A stretch of DNA of 64,000 nt from Skermanella stibiiresistens SB22 (GTDB taxonomy: Bacteria > Pseudomonadota > Alphaproteobacteria > Azospirillales > Azospirillaceae): positions 62,001 through 126,000 of the forward strand of contig NZ_AVFL01000006.1 of NCBI RefSeq assembly GCF_000576635.1, given 5' to 3'. Below the pieces are notes generated by a model that was not told the DNA's origin, ran no database searches, and saw only the letters and a list, made by a program, of their open reading frames with translations. The translations under genes and the position numbers were made by a program. Below, piece by piece: positions 55,314 to 63,536 of the stretch; positions within the stretch are counted from its first letter, which is position 1; every line of letters starts with the position of its first letter.

Positions 55314-55482
55314 CATCGTCACCGCCTCCCAGTCGAAGTCATCAGTCACGCCGTTTGGCTGTACCTCACGTTCCGTCTCAGCTTCCGGGATGTCGAGCTG
55401 ATGCTGGCGGAGCGGGGCGTGGTAGTCTCCTACGAAACGATCCGGCGCTGGTGTCGGAAGTGCGTCCGGATAACGGCATGAA
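55314..55482 (+). pseudogene. IS6-family transposase N-terminal fragment
   Basis: The frame reads HRHRLPVEVISHAVWLYLTF then LSFRDVELMLAERG and VVVSYETIRRWCRK, the first 50 or so residues of an IS6-family transposase, and ends in unrelated sequence with a stop at 55480-55482. The start and left end are missing. It is a different copy from the one at 27962, since the overlapping residues differ. Confidence 0.8.
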
Positions 55483-55780
55483 GTCCGACTTACGGACCGC
55501 TGACGTCTTCGCATGGCCAATCCAAGTTAACGTGACGATACCCTCAAGCCTTTCCGCGCGCCGGCAGGATGAGGGACCGCGTATCGAAGATCGCCTTGGC
55601 GACGGCCACCACCACCAAGGCGCAAAGCGCGTGCTCGACCTCGGACGGCCCAACTCCGTCGGCGCCGCCTGAGGATCAACGAACCAGGGAGAAATCCATA
55701 CTCGACGGCCTCCATGCACCAGAGCCTCGCCGCGAGCCTTCCGCTTAACCTCAGTGTCTCACCTTAAGCCGTCATGCCCC
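55483..55780. other. 298-bp stretch between IS fragment and sensor gene, nothing recognised
   Basis: Short frames on both strands carry no family features. It may be further transposon debris. Confidence 0.45.
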
Positions 55781-56989
55781 TTAATCGACCTCCGGCTGTA
55801 GCTGGCGCACCAGGGTGCCGCCCGTCTCGATGATCGTTTTCATGCGCTCCTCCAGTCGGGTCATCTCGGCCATGGCACCTTTCAGGTTTTCAGTGTCGTC
55901 CCCAACGGCGGCAAGGCTTTCGAAGACCTTCTCCGACGTCGCCAGTTGCGTCTCGGCATGTCCGATCACCGCGCGCAGCGCCTCAAGCAATTCGCCTGCC
56001 TGCGGAAGTTCGCCCGCCTGCGCGAGCTTGTCGTCCAGCGCCTGAACCGACGTGCGAATCGCTTTGAACCAATCGTTCGAGAGGCGAGGCTCGCGCTTGG
56101 CGGCCATCATCGCGTCCCGCTCCAGCCGCCGCACGCCTGTCACCACACGGTCGATCTGGCCGCGCAGATCGCCTTGGACGGTGACGATATCATCATTCAC
56201 CGCCACGACGCGCAGCAGGACTTGATTGAGTTCGGCGATCAGACGATTGATGCGATCAAGAAAAATGTTCAGATCACGCGCCAACGCGCCAAATTTATCC
56301 GCCGTCCGGATCTCCGCCCGCTGATCCAGCGCACTGTAAGCCTTCGAAAGATTGCTGACCACGGAGCGCAATCGCAAAAGCGGCTCCATCCGAACACGCA
56401 AGATCAAAAACAGAAGCACTGAATGCAACAATATCTTGGCGAGAGCAAAGCCCGCCGCGAGGCGAACTTCTTCAAACCAGATCGCGAAATCGCGTTCCAG
56501 ATAATTGCGGACGATGACAGTGCCCAGGACATCGCCGACCTGCGCCTCGGTATGGCACGACAAGCAGAAGGTTTCGGCCGTGATCCGCACCGCCGCCTTC
56601 TTGAATTCGCCTTCAGGCCAGGATTCCGGAATGCCGGCCGGAACAAAGTCAAACCCGTTCTTGATGGAGCGGATGGTAACATCAGAGGGAACGATTGCGA
56701 CGGCGTAGCCCAGTTCCATCCAATTCTTTTGCAAGATCGGATACATGGTGCGAGCGGCGACTGGCCCGCCTTCGTTCCGCATGATCGAACGGACGTTTTC
56801 GGCTAGATCATCGGCGACAACCTGCGCCTCTGACGCCCCGTTCACGCTGTAGTTGTAGAAGACGCCCACAGCTTTGAACGTGAACTCGAGCATCGTGACA
56901 GCCAGCAGAACAAGGAAGAAATCCTTGATCATGTGGACAAGGAAGGATCTGTCGAATCTTCCTATCGACGAGCTGTCGGTATCGAGCAT
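55781..56989 (-). CDS. Membrane sensor with CxxCH heme motif (DUF3365/Tll0287-like)
   Basis: A 402-residue protein. Helix 1 at about residues 22-44, a periplasmic domain with AENVRSIMRNEGGPVAARTM and the c-type heme motif CLSCH (Cys142, Cys145, His146), helix 2 at about 176-198, then a HAMP-like stretch and long coiled coils to the end. The periplasmic part fits the DUF3365/Tll0287-like heme-sensor family. No kinase, cyclase or receptor hairpin is present. The ATG at 56989 has GGGAGA upstream; the open frame extends into an IS5 remnant only by chance. Base composition is visibly less GC-rich than neighbouring genes, suggesting transfer. Confidence 0.8.
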   Translation of the reverse strand: MLDTDSSSIGRFDRSFLVHMIKDFFLVLLAVTMLEFTFKAVGVFYNYSVNGASEAQVVADDLAENVRSIMRNEGGPVAARTMYPILQKNWMELGYAVAIVPSDVTIRSIKNGFDFVPAGIPESWPEGEFKKAAVRITAETFCLSCHTEAQVGDVLGTVIVRNYLERDFAIWFEEVRLAAGFALAKILLHSVLLFLILRVRMEPLLRLRSVVSNLSKAYSALDQRAEIRTADKFGALARDLNIFLDRINRLIAELNQVLLRVVAVNDDIVTVQGDLRGQIDRVVTGVRRLERDAMMAAKREPRLSNDWFKAIRTSVQALDDKLAQAGELPQAGELLEALRAVIGHAETQLATSEKVFESLAAVGDDTENLKGAMAEMTRLEERMKTIIETGGTLVRQLQPEVD

Positions 56990-57104
56990 CAATTGGTTCT
57001 CCCGCGCTTTCGATGCACACGGATTGCGGGTAGAGAATGAGTGAGTATACTCAGTAGACGACTTCACTGCCAACGTGATCTTTATCCTTGTACAGTACCG
57101 AATT

Positions 57105-57515
57105 CGGTTCTGTCGCAAAGTTTGCGGCGGCTCGTTGACCTGGTCGAGCAACGCGCCGAGTTCGGCGGCGGCATCGACCTCCTTGCTGGTCAAGGTCGAG
57201 GCGACGATCTTGCCGGTATTGGTATCGATGCCCAAGCGCGGCTTGCGCCAAGCCCGGCGTGGCTGGGTTCCATGCTTCTCGATCAGCCATTCGCCCGGCC
57301 CGCTTAGCTTCACCCCGGTGCTGTCGACCAGCAGGCGAACCGGTTCGCTCACCGCCTGGGGAGCCACCGCCAGGGTCCTGGCCCACCGGCTCTGGCCCAC
57401 CGGCTCTGGGTCGGATGGTCCGGCGTCGGAAGATCCAGCTCCATCCGCTCGAACAGCGAGCCGACCAATCCCTCAGTCCGCCGCGGCGGCTGGTGAAATA
57501 CTGTCCTGAGGATCA
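57105..57515 (-). pseudogene. IS5-family transposase remnant with a 14-bp tandem duplication
   Basis: Read on the minus strand, the beginning is TVFHQPPRRTEGLVGSLFERM and LDLPTPDHPTQSRW. After a duplication of GGCCCACCGGCTCT (57380-57393 and 57394-57407) the frame shifts and continues with LLVDSTGVKLSGPGEWLIEK and KPRLGIDTNTGKIVAS, up to ALLDQVNEPP. The C-terminal third, with the last catalytic residue, is lost at a sharp junction near 57105. No terminal repeats are seen. From 57516 to 57702 nothing is recognised. Confidence 0.8.
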
Positions 57516-57702
57516 GTGATGTCTCAGTGGCTCTGGTTCAGGCTGTCCCACAGGGTGGGGCTGACCCGCTGGTACCGAGCGGGATTCCACCTACCGGCGA
57601 ACGACATTCAAGATGCGATGACGTGGCGTCGTATGTCTCCGACTGGTCCTTCACCGGCTCGTAGGCGATTGGGCTTTGGTGATCTTGGAGTGGGCCTGTT
57701 CC

Positions 57703-58857
57703 TCAGAGAGCCGGCTGCGGAGCCTCGATCCGGGGCCGGGCGATGCGAAGGTTGTTGAACAGCCTCTGCCCTGGCAGCTCGATCAGGCGATAGGTGAACC
57801 AGGAGACGATGACGACGGCGGCGAGGTAGGGAAGGATGAAGGTGTCCGTCGCCCATAGCCCCCCGGCCGACACCACGACCGATTCGTCCGGCAGCGTGAC
57901 TTTGACCGGCCAGCCCGTCGTCTTCTCCAGGGCGCCCGCCAGCTTCAGCAGCATCTCGATCAGGAAGCCATGCATCATGTAGATCGAGAACGACAGCTCG
58001 CCCAACAGCCGGAAAGGCCGGGTCGAGAGCAATCCCGTGAAGATCCCGTCGCCCGAGGCGAAGACGTGGACCACGACACCGAACAGCAGGGGTGCCGTGA
58101 CGGAGAGAGGGGTCTGGCCAACTTTGGCGATGAACAGGCCGACCAGCGTCAGGCAGGCGGCTTCGATCCACGACCCGTACTTCGGAACGCCACCGGATTG
58201 GCGGGCTTGGCGCTGGTGCAGCAGATAGACCAGATGCCCGACCGTGAAGCCGAACACACAGCGCGCGAGGCCGAAATCCATGGCTGCGTTCATGTATTTG
58301 GGCGAGAGGGTCAGCAGCACGGCGGCACAGACAGCCGACAGGACCACGAGCACCACCGCGCGCCGCGACCCGAAGGCGATGGTCACCAGGGCGAACAGGC
58401 CATAGACGATGAACTCCGCGCTGATCGACCAGCTCGGCCCGTTCCATGAGGCGGGGACATCGTGGATGCCCGTGGCGTGGATCAGGAAGATGTTGGTGAA
58501 CAGGGTTTCGATCGAGGTCGCGCCGGTGAAAGGCGCGTGCTGGGCGCCGCCGAGATGACCCGCCAGCAGGTATTTCGCCAGTTCGAGCGCCACGAACAAT
58601 GACAGCGCGAAGATGTGCAGCGGCCAGACCCGGCCGATCCGCCGCACCATGAACCGTCCGGCCGACCGCCAGTCCCCCAGCTTGCCGCCGTAGGCGTGCG
58701 TGATGACGAAACCGCTGAGCACGAAGAAAAAATCAACAAACAGATAGCTGTCACGAACAAACGGCAGCATGTATTGATGACCAAGAAATGGAAAATGCAT
58801 CAATGCGACCAGTATGGCGCAAACACCGCGCCAACTGTCCAAAGTATGAAAACGCAC
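57703..58857 (-). CDS. Acyltransferase family 3 membrane protein (OafA-like)
   Basis: A 384-residue protein with about ten membrane helices. The start FHTLDSWRGVCAILVALMHF contains the catalytic-type His after LDSWRG, and FVDFFFVLSGFVITHAY and RFMVRRIGRVWPLH are classic acyltransferase-3 motifs. The family O-acylates sugars of surface polysaccharides or exported compounds. The start is a GTG at 58857 with GGAGG upstream. No glycosyltransferases are adjacent, so the acceptor is unknown. Confidence 0.92.
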   Translation of the reverse strand: MRFHTLDSWRGVCAILVALMHFPFLGHQYMLPFVRDSYLFVDFFFVLSGFVITHAYGGKLGDWRSAGRFMVRRIGRVWPLHIFALSLFVALELAKYLLAGHLGGAQHAPFTGATSIETLFTNIFLIHATGIHDVPASWNGPSWSISAEFIVYGLFALVTIAFGSRRAVVLVVLSAVCAAVLLTLSPKYMNAAMDFGLARCVFGFTVGHLVYLLHQRQARQSGGVPKYGSWIEAACLTLVGLFIAKVGQTPLSVTAPLLFGVVVHVFASGDGIFTGLLSTRPFRLLGELSFSIYMMHGFLIEMLLKLAGALEKTTGWPVKVTLPDESVVVSAGGLWATDTFILPYLAAVVIVSWFTYRLIELPGQRLFNNLRIARPRIEAPQPAL

Positions 58858-59275
58858 TACCGCCTCCAGTGACCAAGCTCTAGGATTTTTGGGTCAAACC
58901 GACAGCCTGATGTTTATATCATGAAGCATGTATGTAAATTTCAATTCGGAGTTCACTTGGCGTTATGCCGAAATCGCCATCAGGCAACTTGGTTGCAGCC
59001 TCCTTCGCGCCCGGCTGGCTCGACGCGTGTCCCGACCGGTAAAGCAACGGTTCACCGTGGAATGGCGGAATATTGATCTGGATCAATAATGCGGCTGAGT
59101 CTCGATTGACACCCGAAAGCTTAACCTGGAATTTACGCTGCACTGCAATATGGTGTGCGGCGCGAAAAGCGCTGGATCTGAAGTCAAGAGAGCGTCGGTT
59201 TTTTGGACCGTGACGATGCCTGGGCTTCGTCGCGACCTGGAGACATGCTCGAAGTCAGGAAATGGGATTGCCATC
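58858..59275. promoter_or_regulatory. Promoter region of the MaoC-PTA/fabI/phaC cluster
   Basis: 418 bp between divergent genes, AT-rich around 58900-58960. It holds the FNR-type box at 59073-59086 and, 20 bp downstream, TTGACA at 59106-59111 as a possible -35 element. The open frame of the next gene extends to 59150, but the residues there match no family and precede the usual start. Confidence 0.55.
59073..59086. promoter_or_regulatory. FNR/FixK-type box
   Basis: TTGATCTGGATCAA is a perfect match to the FNR/Anr/FixK consensus TTGAT-N4-ATCAA, 189 bp upstream of the MaoC-PTA start. It suggests control by oxygen limitation. With the TTGACA at 59106 as -35 the box centre would fall near -61, a usual activating position, but the start site is not known. 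Confidence 0.72.
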
Positions 59276-60709
59276 ATGGATACCTTCCAGTCGAAAATCT
59301 CCGTCCCAGCCGCCGCAGGGGAAGTTTCGGACATCGTCGAGAACGTGACCTACGACGAGATCGCGATCGGAAGGTCGGCCGCACTCTCCCGCATGCTCAG
59401 CCTCTCGGACATCGAGTTGTTCGCCCGGGTATCGGGCGACACCAACCCCGCCCACCTCGACACCGAATACGCCGCCGGAACGATGTTCAAGGGCGTAATC
59501 GGCCATGGCATCTGGTCGGCGTCGATCGTCAGCGCCGTGCTCGGCACCAGCCTGCCCGGTCCGGGCACCATCTATCTCAGCCAGGACCTCAAGTTCCGCC
59601 GGCCGGTGCGGCCCGGCGACATGATCACGGCGACCGTCACCGCCAAGGAGAAGCGCGACGACAAGAAGATCGTCGTGTTCGGCTGCGAGGTCACCAACCA
59701 AGCCGGCGAGGTCGTGCTGAGCGGCGACGCCACCGTCATCGCCCCCTCGCACAGGATCTCGCGGCCCCGCGTCCACCTGCACGAGTTCCGGCTGTTCGAC
59801 CACGCTGGACATGAGGCCCTACTGGCGAAGTGCCAGGGGTTGGAGCCGATCAGCGCCGCGGTCGTGTTCCCGACCGACGAGGTCTCGCTGCGCGGTGCCG
59901 TCGAGGCGGCGGCCGCCGGCCTGATCAAGCCCCTGCTGGTGGGACCCGAGACGGTGATCCGGGCGCTCGCCGAGCGGCATGGGCTGGACCTGGGCGCCGC
60001 CACCATCGTTCCCGCCGAGAACGACATCGCGGCCGCCATCCGCGCGGTGGCATTGGTCCGCGATGGCCAGGCCGAAGCCCTGATGAAGGGCAACCTGCAC
60101 ACCGACATCCTGCTGGCCGAGGTGGTGCGGCGCGAATCCGGGCTCCGCACGGGCCGCCGCGTCAGCCACGTCTTCGTCATGCAGGTTCCCGGCCGTCTCA
60201 GCCCCCTGCTGGTCACCGATGCCGCCGTGCTGATGTACCCGACCCTGGACGAGAAGGTCGACATCGCCCAGAACGCCATCGACCTCGCCCATGTCCTGGG
60301 CATCGACGTGCCACGCGTCGCGGTGCTGTCCGCCGTGGAGACGGTGAGTTCCAAGATCCCCAGCACGATCGACGCCGCGGCGTTGACGGTGATGGCGGCG
60401 CGCGGCCAGATCCGGGGCGCCATCGTCGACGGTCCGCTGGCCTTCGACAACGCGGTCGATCCCGAGGCGGCGCGGGTCAAGGGCATCAAGAGCGAGGTCG
60501 CGGGCCGCGCCGACATCCTGCTGGTGCCCAACTTCGAGGCCGGCAACATGGTCGCCAAGGAGTTGTCCAAGATCGCCCAGGCGGATGGCGCCGGCATCGT
60601 CATGGGCGCGCGCTGCCCGATCATCCTGACCAGCAGGTCCGACGACGAGCGCACCCGTGTCGCTTCCTGCGCCGTCGCCGTCCTGGTGGCGCACGCCCGC
60701 AAGGCGTGA
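59276..60709 (+). CDS. Bifunctional enoyl-CoA hydratase (MaoC)/phosphate acetyltransferase
   Basis: A 477-residue fusion. Residues 20-150 are a MaoC hot-dog hydratase domain (FARVSGDTNPAHLDTEYAAG, with the catalytic Asp and His). Residues 165-470 are a phosphate acetyl/butyryltransferase domain (AEALMKGNLHTDILLAEVVR, VDGPLAFDNAVD, and LVPNFEAGNMVAKEL). Such fusions link acyl-CoA to acyl phosphate and, through the hydratase, to fatty-acid or PHA metabolism. The ATG at 59276 matches family length. fabI follows after 49 bp. Confidence 0.93.
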   Translation: MDTFQSKISVPAAAGEVSDIVENVTYDEIAIGRSAALSRMLSLSDIELFARVSGDTNPAHLDTEYAAGTMFKGVIGHGIWSASIVSAVLGTSLPGPGTIYLSQDLKFRRPVRPGDMITATVTAKEKRDDKKIVVFGCEVTNQAGEVVLSGDATVIAPSHRISRPRVHLHEFRLFDHAGHEALLAKCQGLEPISAAVVFPTDEVSLRGAVEAAAAGLIKPLLVGPETVIRALAERHGLDLGAATIVPAENDIAAAIRAVALVRDGQAEALMKGNLHTDILLAEVVRRESGLRTGRRVSHVFVMQVPGRLSPLLVTDAAVLMYPTLDEKVDIAQNAIDLAHVLGIDVPRVAVLSAVETVSSKIPSTIDAAALTVMAARGQIRGAIVDGPLAFDNAVDPEAARVKGIKSEVAGRADILLVPNFEAGNMVAKELSKIAQADGAGIVMGARCPIILTSRSDDERTRVASCAVAVLVAHARKA

Positions 60710-60758
60710 CCGGAACATTCCCCACCCCACGAAGCATTTCGCCAGAAGGAATTTACCA

Positions 60759-61568
60759 GTGACCGACGCGACCAACACGGCCCTCCGGCCCTCCCTCTCC
60801 TTCGACCTCGCCGGTAAGCGCGGCCTCGTGGTCGGCATCGCCAACGCCAGCAGCATCGCCTATGGCTGCGCCAAGGCCTATCGCGACCTGGGCGCAGAAC
60901 TGGCGGTGACCTACCTGAACCCCAAGTCCGAGCGCTTCGTCCGCCCGCTGGCCGAGGAACTGGGCGCTCCGATCATCATGCCCTGCGATGTCACGACCGA
61001 GAACGAACTGGAAGCGGTCTACGCCGAGATCGACCGCGTCTGGGGCAAGCTCGACTTCATCCTGCACGCCATCGCCTTCGCCCCGATGCGGGACCTGCAC
61101 GGCCGGGTGATCGACTGCTCGCGCGAGGGCTTCATGACCGCGATGGACGTGTCCTGCCACTCCTTCGTCCGCATGGCGAAGCTGGCCGAACCGTTGATGG
61201 AGAAGGCCGGCGGCGGCAGCATGCAGACCGTCTCCTACTTCGGCGCCGAGAAGGTGGTCGAGCACTACAACATCATGGGTCCGGTCAAGGCGGCGCTGGA
61301 AAGCCTGACGCGCTATCTCGCCGCCGAGCTGGGCCCCAAGGGCATCCGCGTCAACACGCTGAGCCCCGGCCCCCTGGCGACGCGCGCCGCGTCGGGCATC
61401 GATCATTTCGACGACCTGATGGCGAAGGCGACCGAACGAGCACCAACCCATCACCTGACCACGATCGACGAGGTCGGCGCCTATTCCGCCTTCCTGGCGA
61501 CCGACGCAGCCAAGTCGGTCACGGGCCAGCTCGTCTACATCGACGGCGGCTACAACATCATCGGCTGA
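60759..61568 (+). CDS. fabI: Enoyl-[acyl-carrier-protein] reductase FabI
   Basis: A 269-residue NADH-dependent enoyl-ACP reductase, the last step of the fatty-acid elongation cycle. It shows the FabI-type cofactor region GLVVGIANASSIAYGCAKA, the catalytic pair in YNIMGPVKAALE (Tyr-x6-Lys) preceded by YFGAEK, and the ending TGQLVYIDGGYNI. The start is a GTG at 60759 with AGAAGGA upstream; a longer frame overlaps the preceding gene. A strong hairpin follows. Confidence 0.95.
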   Translation: MTDATNTALRPSLSFDLAGKRGLVVGIANASSIAYGCAKAYRDLGAELAVTYLNPKSERFVRPLAEELGAPIIMPCDVTTENELEAVYAEIDRVWGKLDFILHAIAFAPMRDLHGRVIDCSREGFMTAMDVSCHSFVRMAKLAEPLMEKAGGGSMQTVSYFGAEKVVEHYNIMGPVKAALESLTRYLAAELGPKGIRVNTLSPGPLATRAASGIDHFDDLMAKATERAPTHHLTTIDEVGAYSAFLATDAAKSVTGQLVYIDGGYNIIG

Positions 61569-61597
61569 TCGGCGCCACGACAGGCCGAACGGAGCAC

Positions 61598-61634
61598 GGT
61601 TCGCGGCCAGTCACGACGTGGCTGGCCGCGAACC
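61598..61634 (+). terminator. Long hairpin between fabI and phaC
   Basis: GGTTCGCGGCCAG (61598-61610) pairs perfectly with 61622-61634, and the inner bases CACG/CGTG can extend it. No T-run follows. It lies 20 bp before phaC, so it may stop, or attenuate, transcription into phaC. Confidence 0.6.
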
Positions 61635-61653
61635 TCAACACATTTGAGTACGG

Positions 61654-63468
61654 ATGATGACACAGCAAGGCGATTTTCCCGAAGTCCACTTTCCCGACGC
61701 CGCCGCCATGTCGGAGGCTTTCGGCCATATCGCCGAGCATGGCGGGCACATCCTGGCGGAGGCGGTCAACAACGCCGCGTCCCACGCGTCGGCGGCGCCG
61801 GCCGACCCCCTGCACATCGCCGATGTCGCCATGGCGGCGGCGCGCACCGTGATGGCCAATCCGTTCCGGCTGGCCTCCGCCCAAACCGACCTGTGGTTCG
61901 ATTGCGCGAAGCTGTGGCGGAACGCGGCGCGCCGGGCGATGGGGGCGACGCCGCTGCCGGTCATCCTGCCGGACCAAGGCGACCGCCGCTTCTCCAACCC
62001 GGATTGGACGGAAGTCCTGGCGCTCGACAGCGTCAAGCAGATGTATCTCCTGTGGTCCCGCTTCCTGACCCAGGTCATCGGCGACGCCGATAACCTGGAG
62101 CCGCACATGGCCCACAAGGTCCAGTTCCACACCCGGCAGATGATCGACGCGGCGGCCCCGACCAACAATCCCCTGACCAATCCCGAGGTGCTGCGCGCCA
62201 CGCTGGAAAGCGGCGGGCTCAATCTGGTCAAGGGCCTGCGGCACCTGATGGAGGACATGGACCGGGGGCACGGCAAGATCTCCCCCAGGATGACCGACTT
62301 CGACGCCTTCAAGGTCGGCCAGAACATCGCGACGACCCCGGGCAAGGTCGTCTACCAGAACGAGCTGATGCAACTGGTCCAATACACCCCGACCACCGCG
62401 ACGGTCTCCAAGCGGCCGCTGCTGATCGTGCCGCCGTGGATCAACAAGTTCTACATCCTGGACCTCCGCGAGAAGAACAGCTTCATCAAGTGGGCGGTCG
62501 ACCAGGGCCACACCGTCTTCGTGATCTCGTGGATCAATCCGGACGAGCGCCATGCCGCCAAGACGTTCGAGAACTACATGCTCGAAGGTCCGCTCGACGC
62601 GCTCGCGCGGATCGAGAAGGCGACCGGCGAGACCTCCGTCAACGCCATCGGCTATTGCCTGGGCGGCACACTGCTCGCCTCCACACTGGCGTATCTGAGC
62701 GTCAAGGACGGCGGCAAGGACAAGGACCGGATCGCGTCGGCCACGTTCTTCACGACCATGACCGACTTCTCCGATGTCGGCGAGATGTCGGTGTTCATCG
62801 ACGAGGAACAGATCGCCGGCATCGAGGCCTCGATGGCCGAGAAGGGCTATCTCGACGGCTCCGCCATGGCGGCCTCGTTCAACATGCTGCGTGCCAACGA
62901 CCTGATTTGGTCGTTCGTGGTCAACAACTACCTGCTCGGCAAGGACCCGCACGCCTTCGACCTGTTGTACTGGAACAGCGACAACACGCGGATGCCGGCC
63001 GCGATGCACAGCTTCTACCTGCGCAACATGTACCTGAACAACCTGCTGGCGAAGCCGGACGCCCTGACCCTGGCGGGGGAAAAGATCGACCTGCGCCGGA
63101 TCGAGACGCCCAGCTTCTTCCTGTCCGCCCGCGAGGACCACATCGCCCCGTGGAAATCGACCTACGCGGCGACCCAGACCTTCGCCGGCCCGGTCAAGTT
63201 CGTGCTGTCCGCCTCGGGCCACATCGCCGGCGTCATCAACCCGCCCAGCGCCAACAAATACTGCTACTGGACCGGCGCCGACCTGCCCGCCGAGCCGGAT
63301 GGCTGGCTGGCGGCCGCCCAGCGCGCGGAAGGCTCCTGGTGGCCAGAATGGAACCGCTGGGTGGGCGAGCGCTCCGACGGCGAGGTTCCGGCGCGCCAGC
63401 CCGGTGCCGGCGGCCTGCCGGCGCTCGAGGAGGCTCCCGGCTCTTATGTGGCGCGCCGGGCCGGCTGA
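61654..63468 (+). CDS. phaC: Class I poly(3-hydroxyalkanoate) synthase
   Basis: A 604-residue PHA polymerase. The lipase-like box is GYCLGG with catalytic Cys335; Asp495 (REDHIAPW) and His523 (ASGHIAGV) complete the triad. The N-terminal region SNPDWTEVLALDSVKQMYLL and the length fit class I enzymes, which polymerise short 3-hydroxyacyl-CoA and act without a PhaE partner. The gene lies after fabI and the MaoC-PTA fusion. The second ATG (61657) is an equally possible start. Confidence 0.95.
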   Translation: MMTQQGDFPEVHFPDAAAMSEAFGHIAEHGGHILAEAVNNAASHASAAPADPLHIADVAMAAARTVMANPFRLASAQTDLWFDCAKLWRNAARRAMGATPLPVILPDQGDRRFSNPDWTEVLALDSVKQMYLLWSRFLTQVIGDADNLEPHMAHKVQFHTRQMIDAAAPTNNPLTNPEVLRATLESGGLNLVKGLRHLMEDMDRGHGKISPRMTDFDAFKVGQNIATTPGKVVYQNELMQLVQYTPTTATVSKRPLLIVPPWINKFYILDLREKNSFIKWAVDQGHTVFVISWINPDERHAAKTFENYMLEGPLDALARIEKATGETSVNAIGYCLGGTLLASTLAYLSVKDGGKDKDRIASATFFTTMTDFSDVGEMSVFIDEEQIAGIEASMAEKGYLDGSAMAASFNMLRANDLIWSFVVNNYLLGKDPHAFDLLYWNSDNTRMPAAMHSFYLRNMYLNNLLAKPDALTLAGEKIDLRRIETPSFFLSAREDHIAPWKSTYAATQTFAGPVKFVLSASGHIAGVINPPSANKYCYWTGADLPAEPDGWLAAAQRAEGSWWPEWNRWVGERSDGEVPARQPGAGGLPALEEAPGSYVARRAG

Positions 63469-63477
63469 TTTGTGTTC

Positions 63478-63509
63478 GCCTGGATATGTTGTAAAAGACT
63501 TATCCAGGC
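63478..63509. promoter_or_regulatory. Inverted repeat between phaC and the next GntR gene
   Basis: GCCTGGATA (63478-63486) and TATCCAGGC (63501-63509) form 9-bp arms around a 14-base AT-rich spacer. It begins nine bases after the phaC stop and ends 27 bp before the GntR start, so it could be the phaC terminator or the regulator's own operator. Confidence 0.5.
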
Positions 63510-63536
63510 TCAAACAGCACACGTCGAGGCGCAAGG

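Noticed and set aside
27962-55482. The two IS6 fragments (27962-28594 and 55314-55482) as halves of one element split by rearrangement
   Set aside because: They overlap in the transposase region around RMVEEML/RDVELML and differ there, so they come from two different copies.
55781-57400. A single 539-residue frame joining an IS5 transposase part to the heme sensor
   Set aside because: The transposase part is a truncated, frameshifted remnant, and the sensor has its own ATG at 56989 with a ribosome-binding site. The joined frame is a chance read-through.
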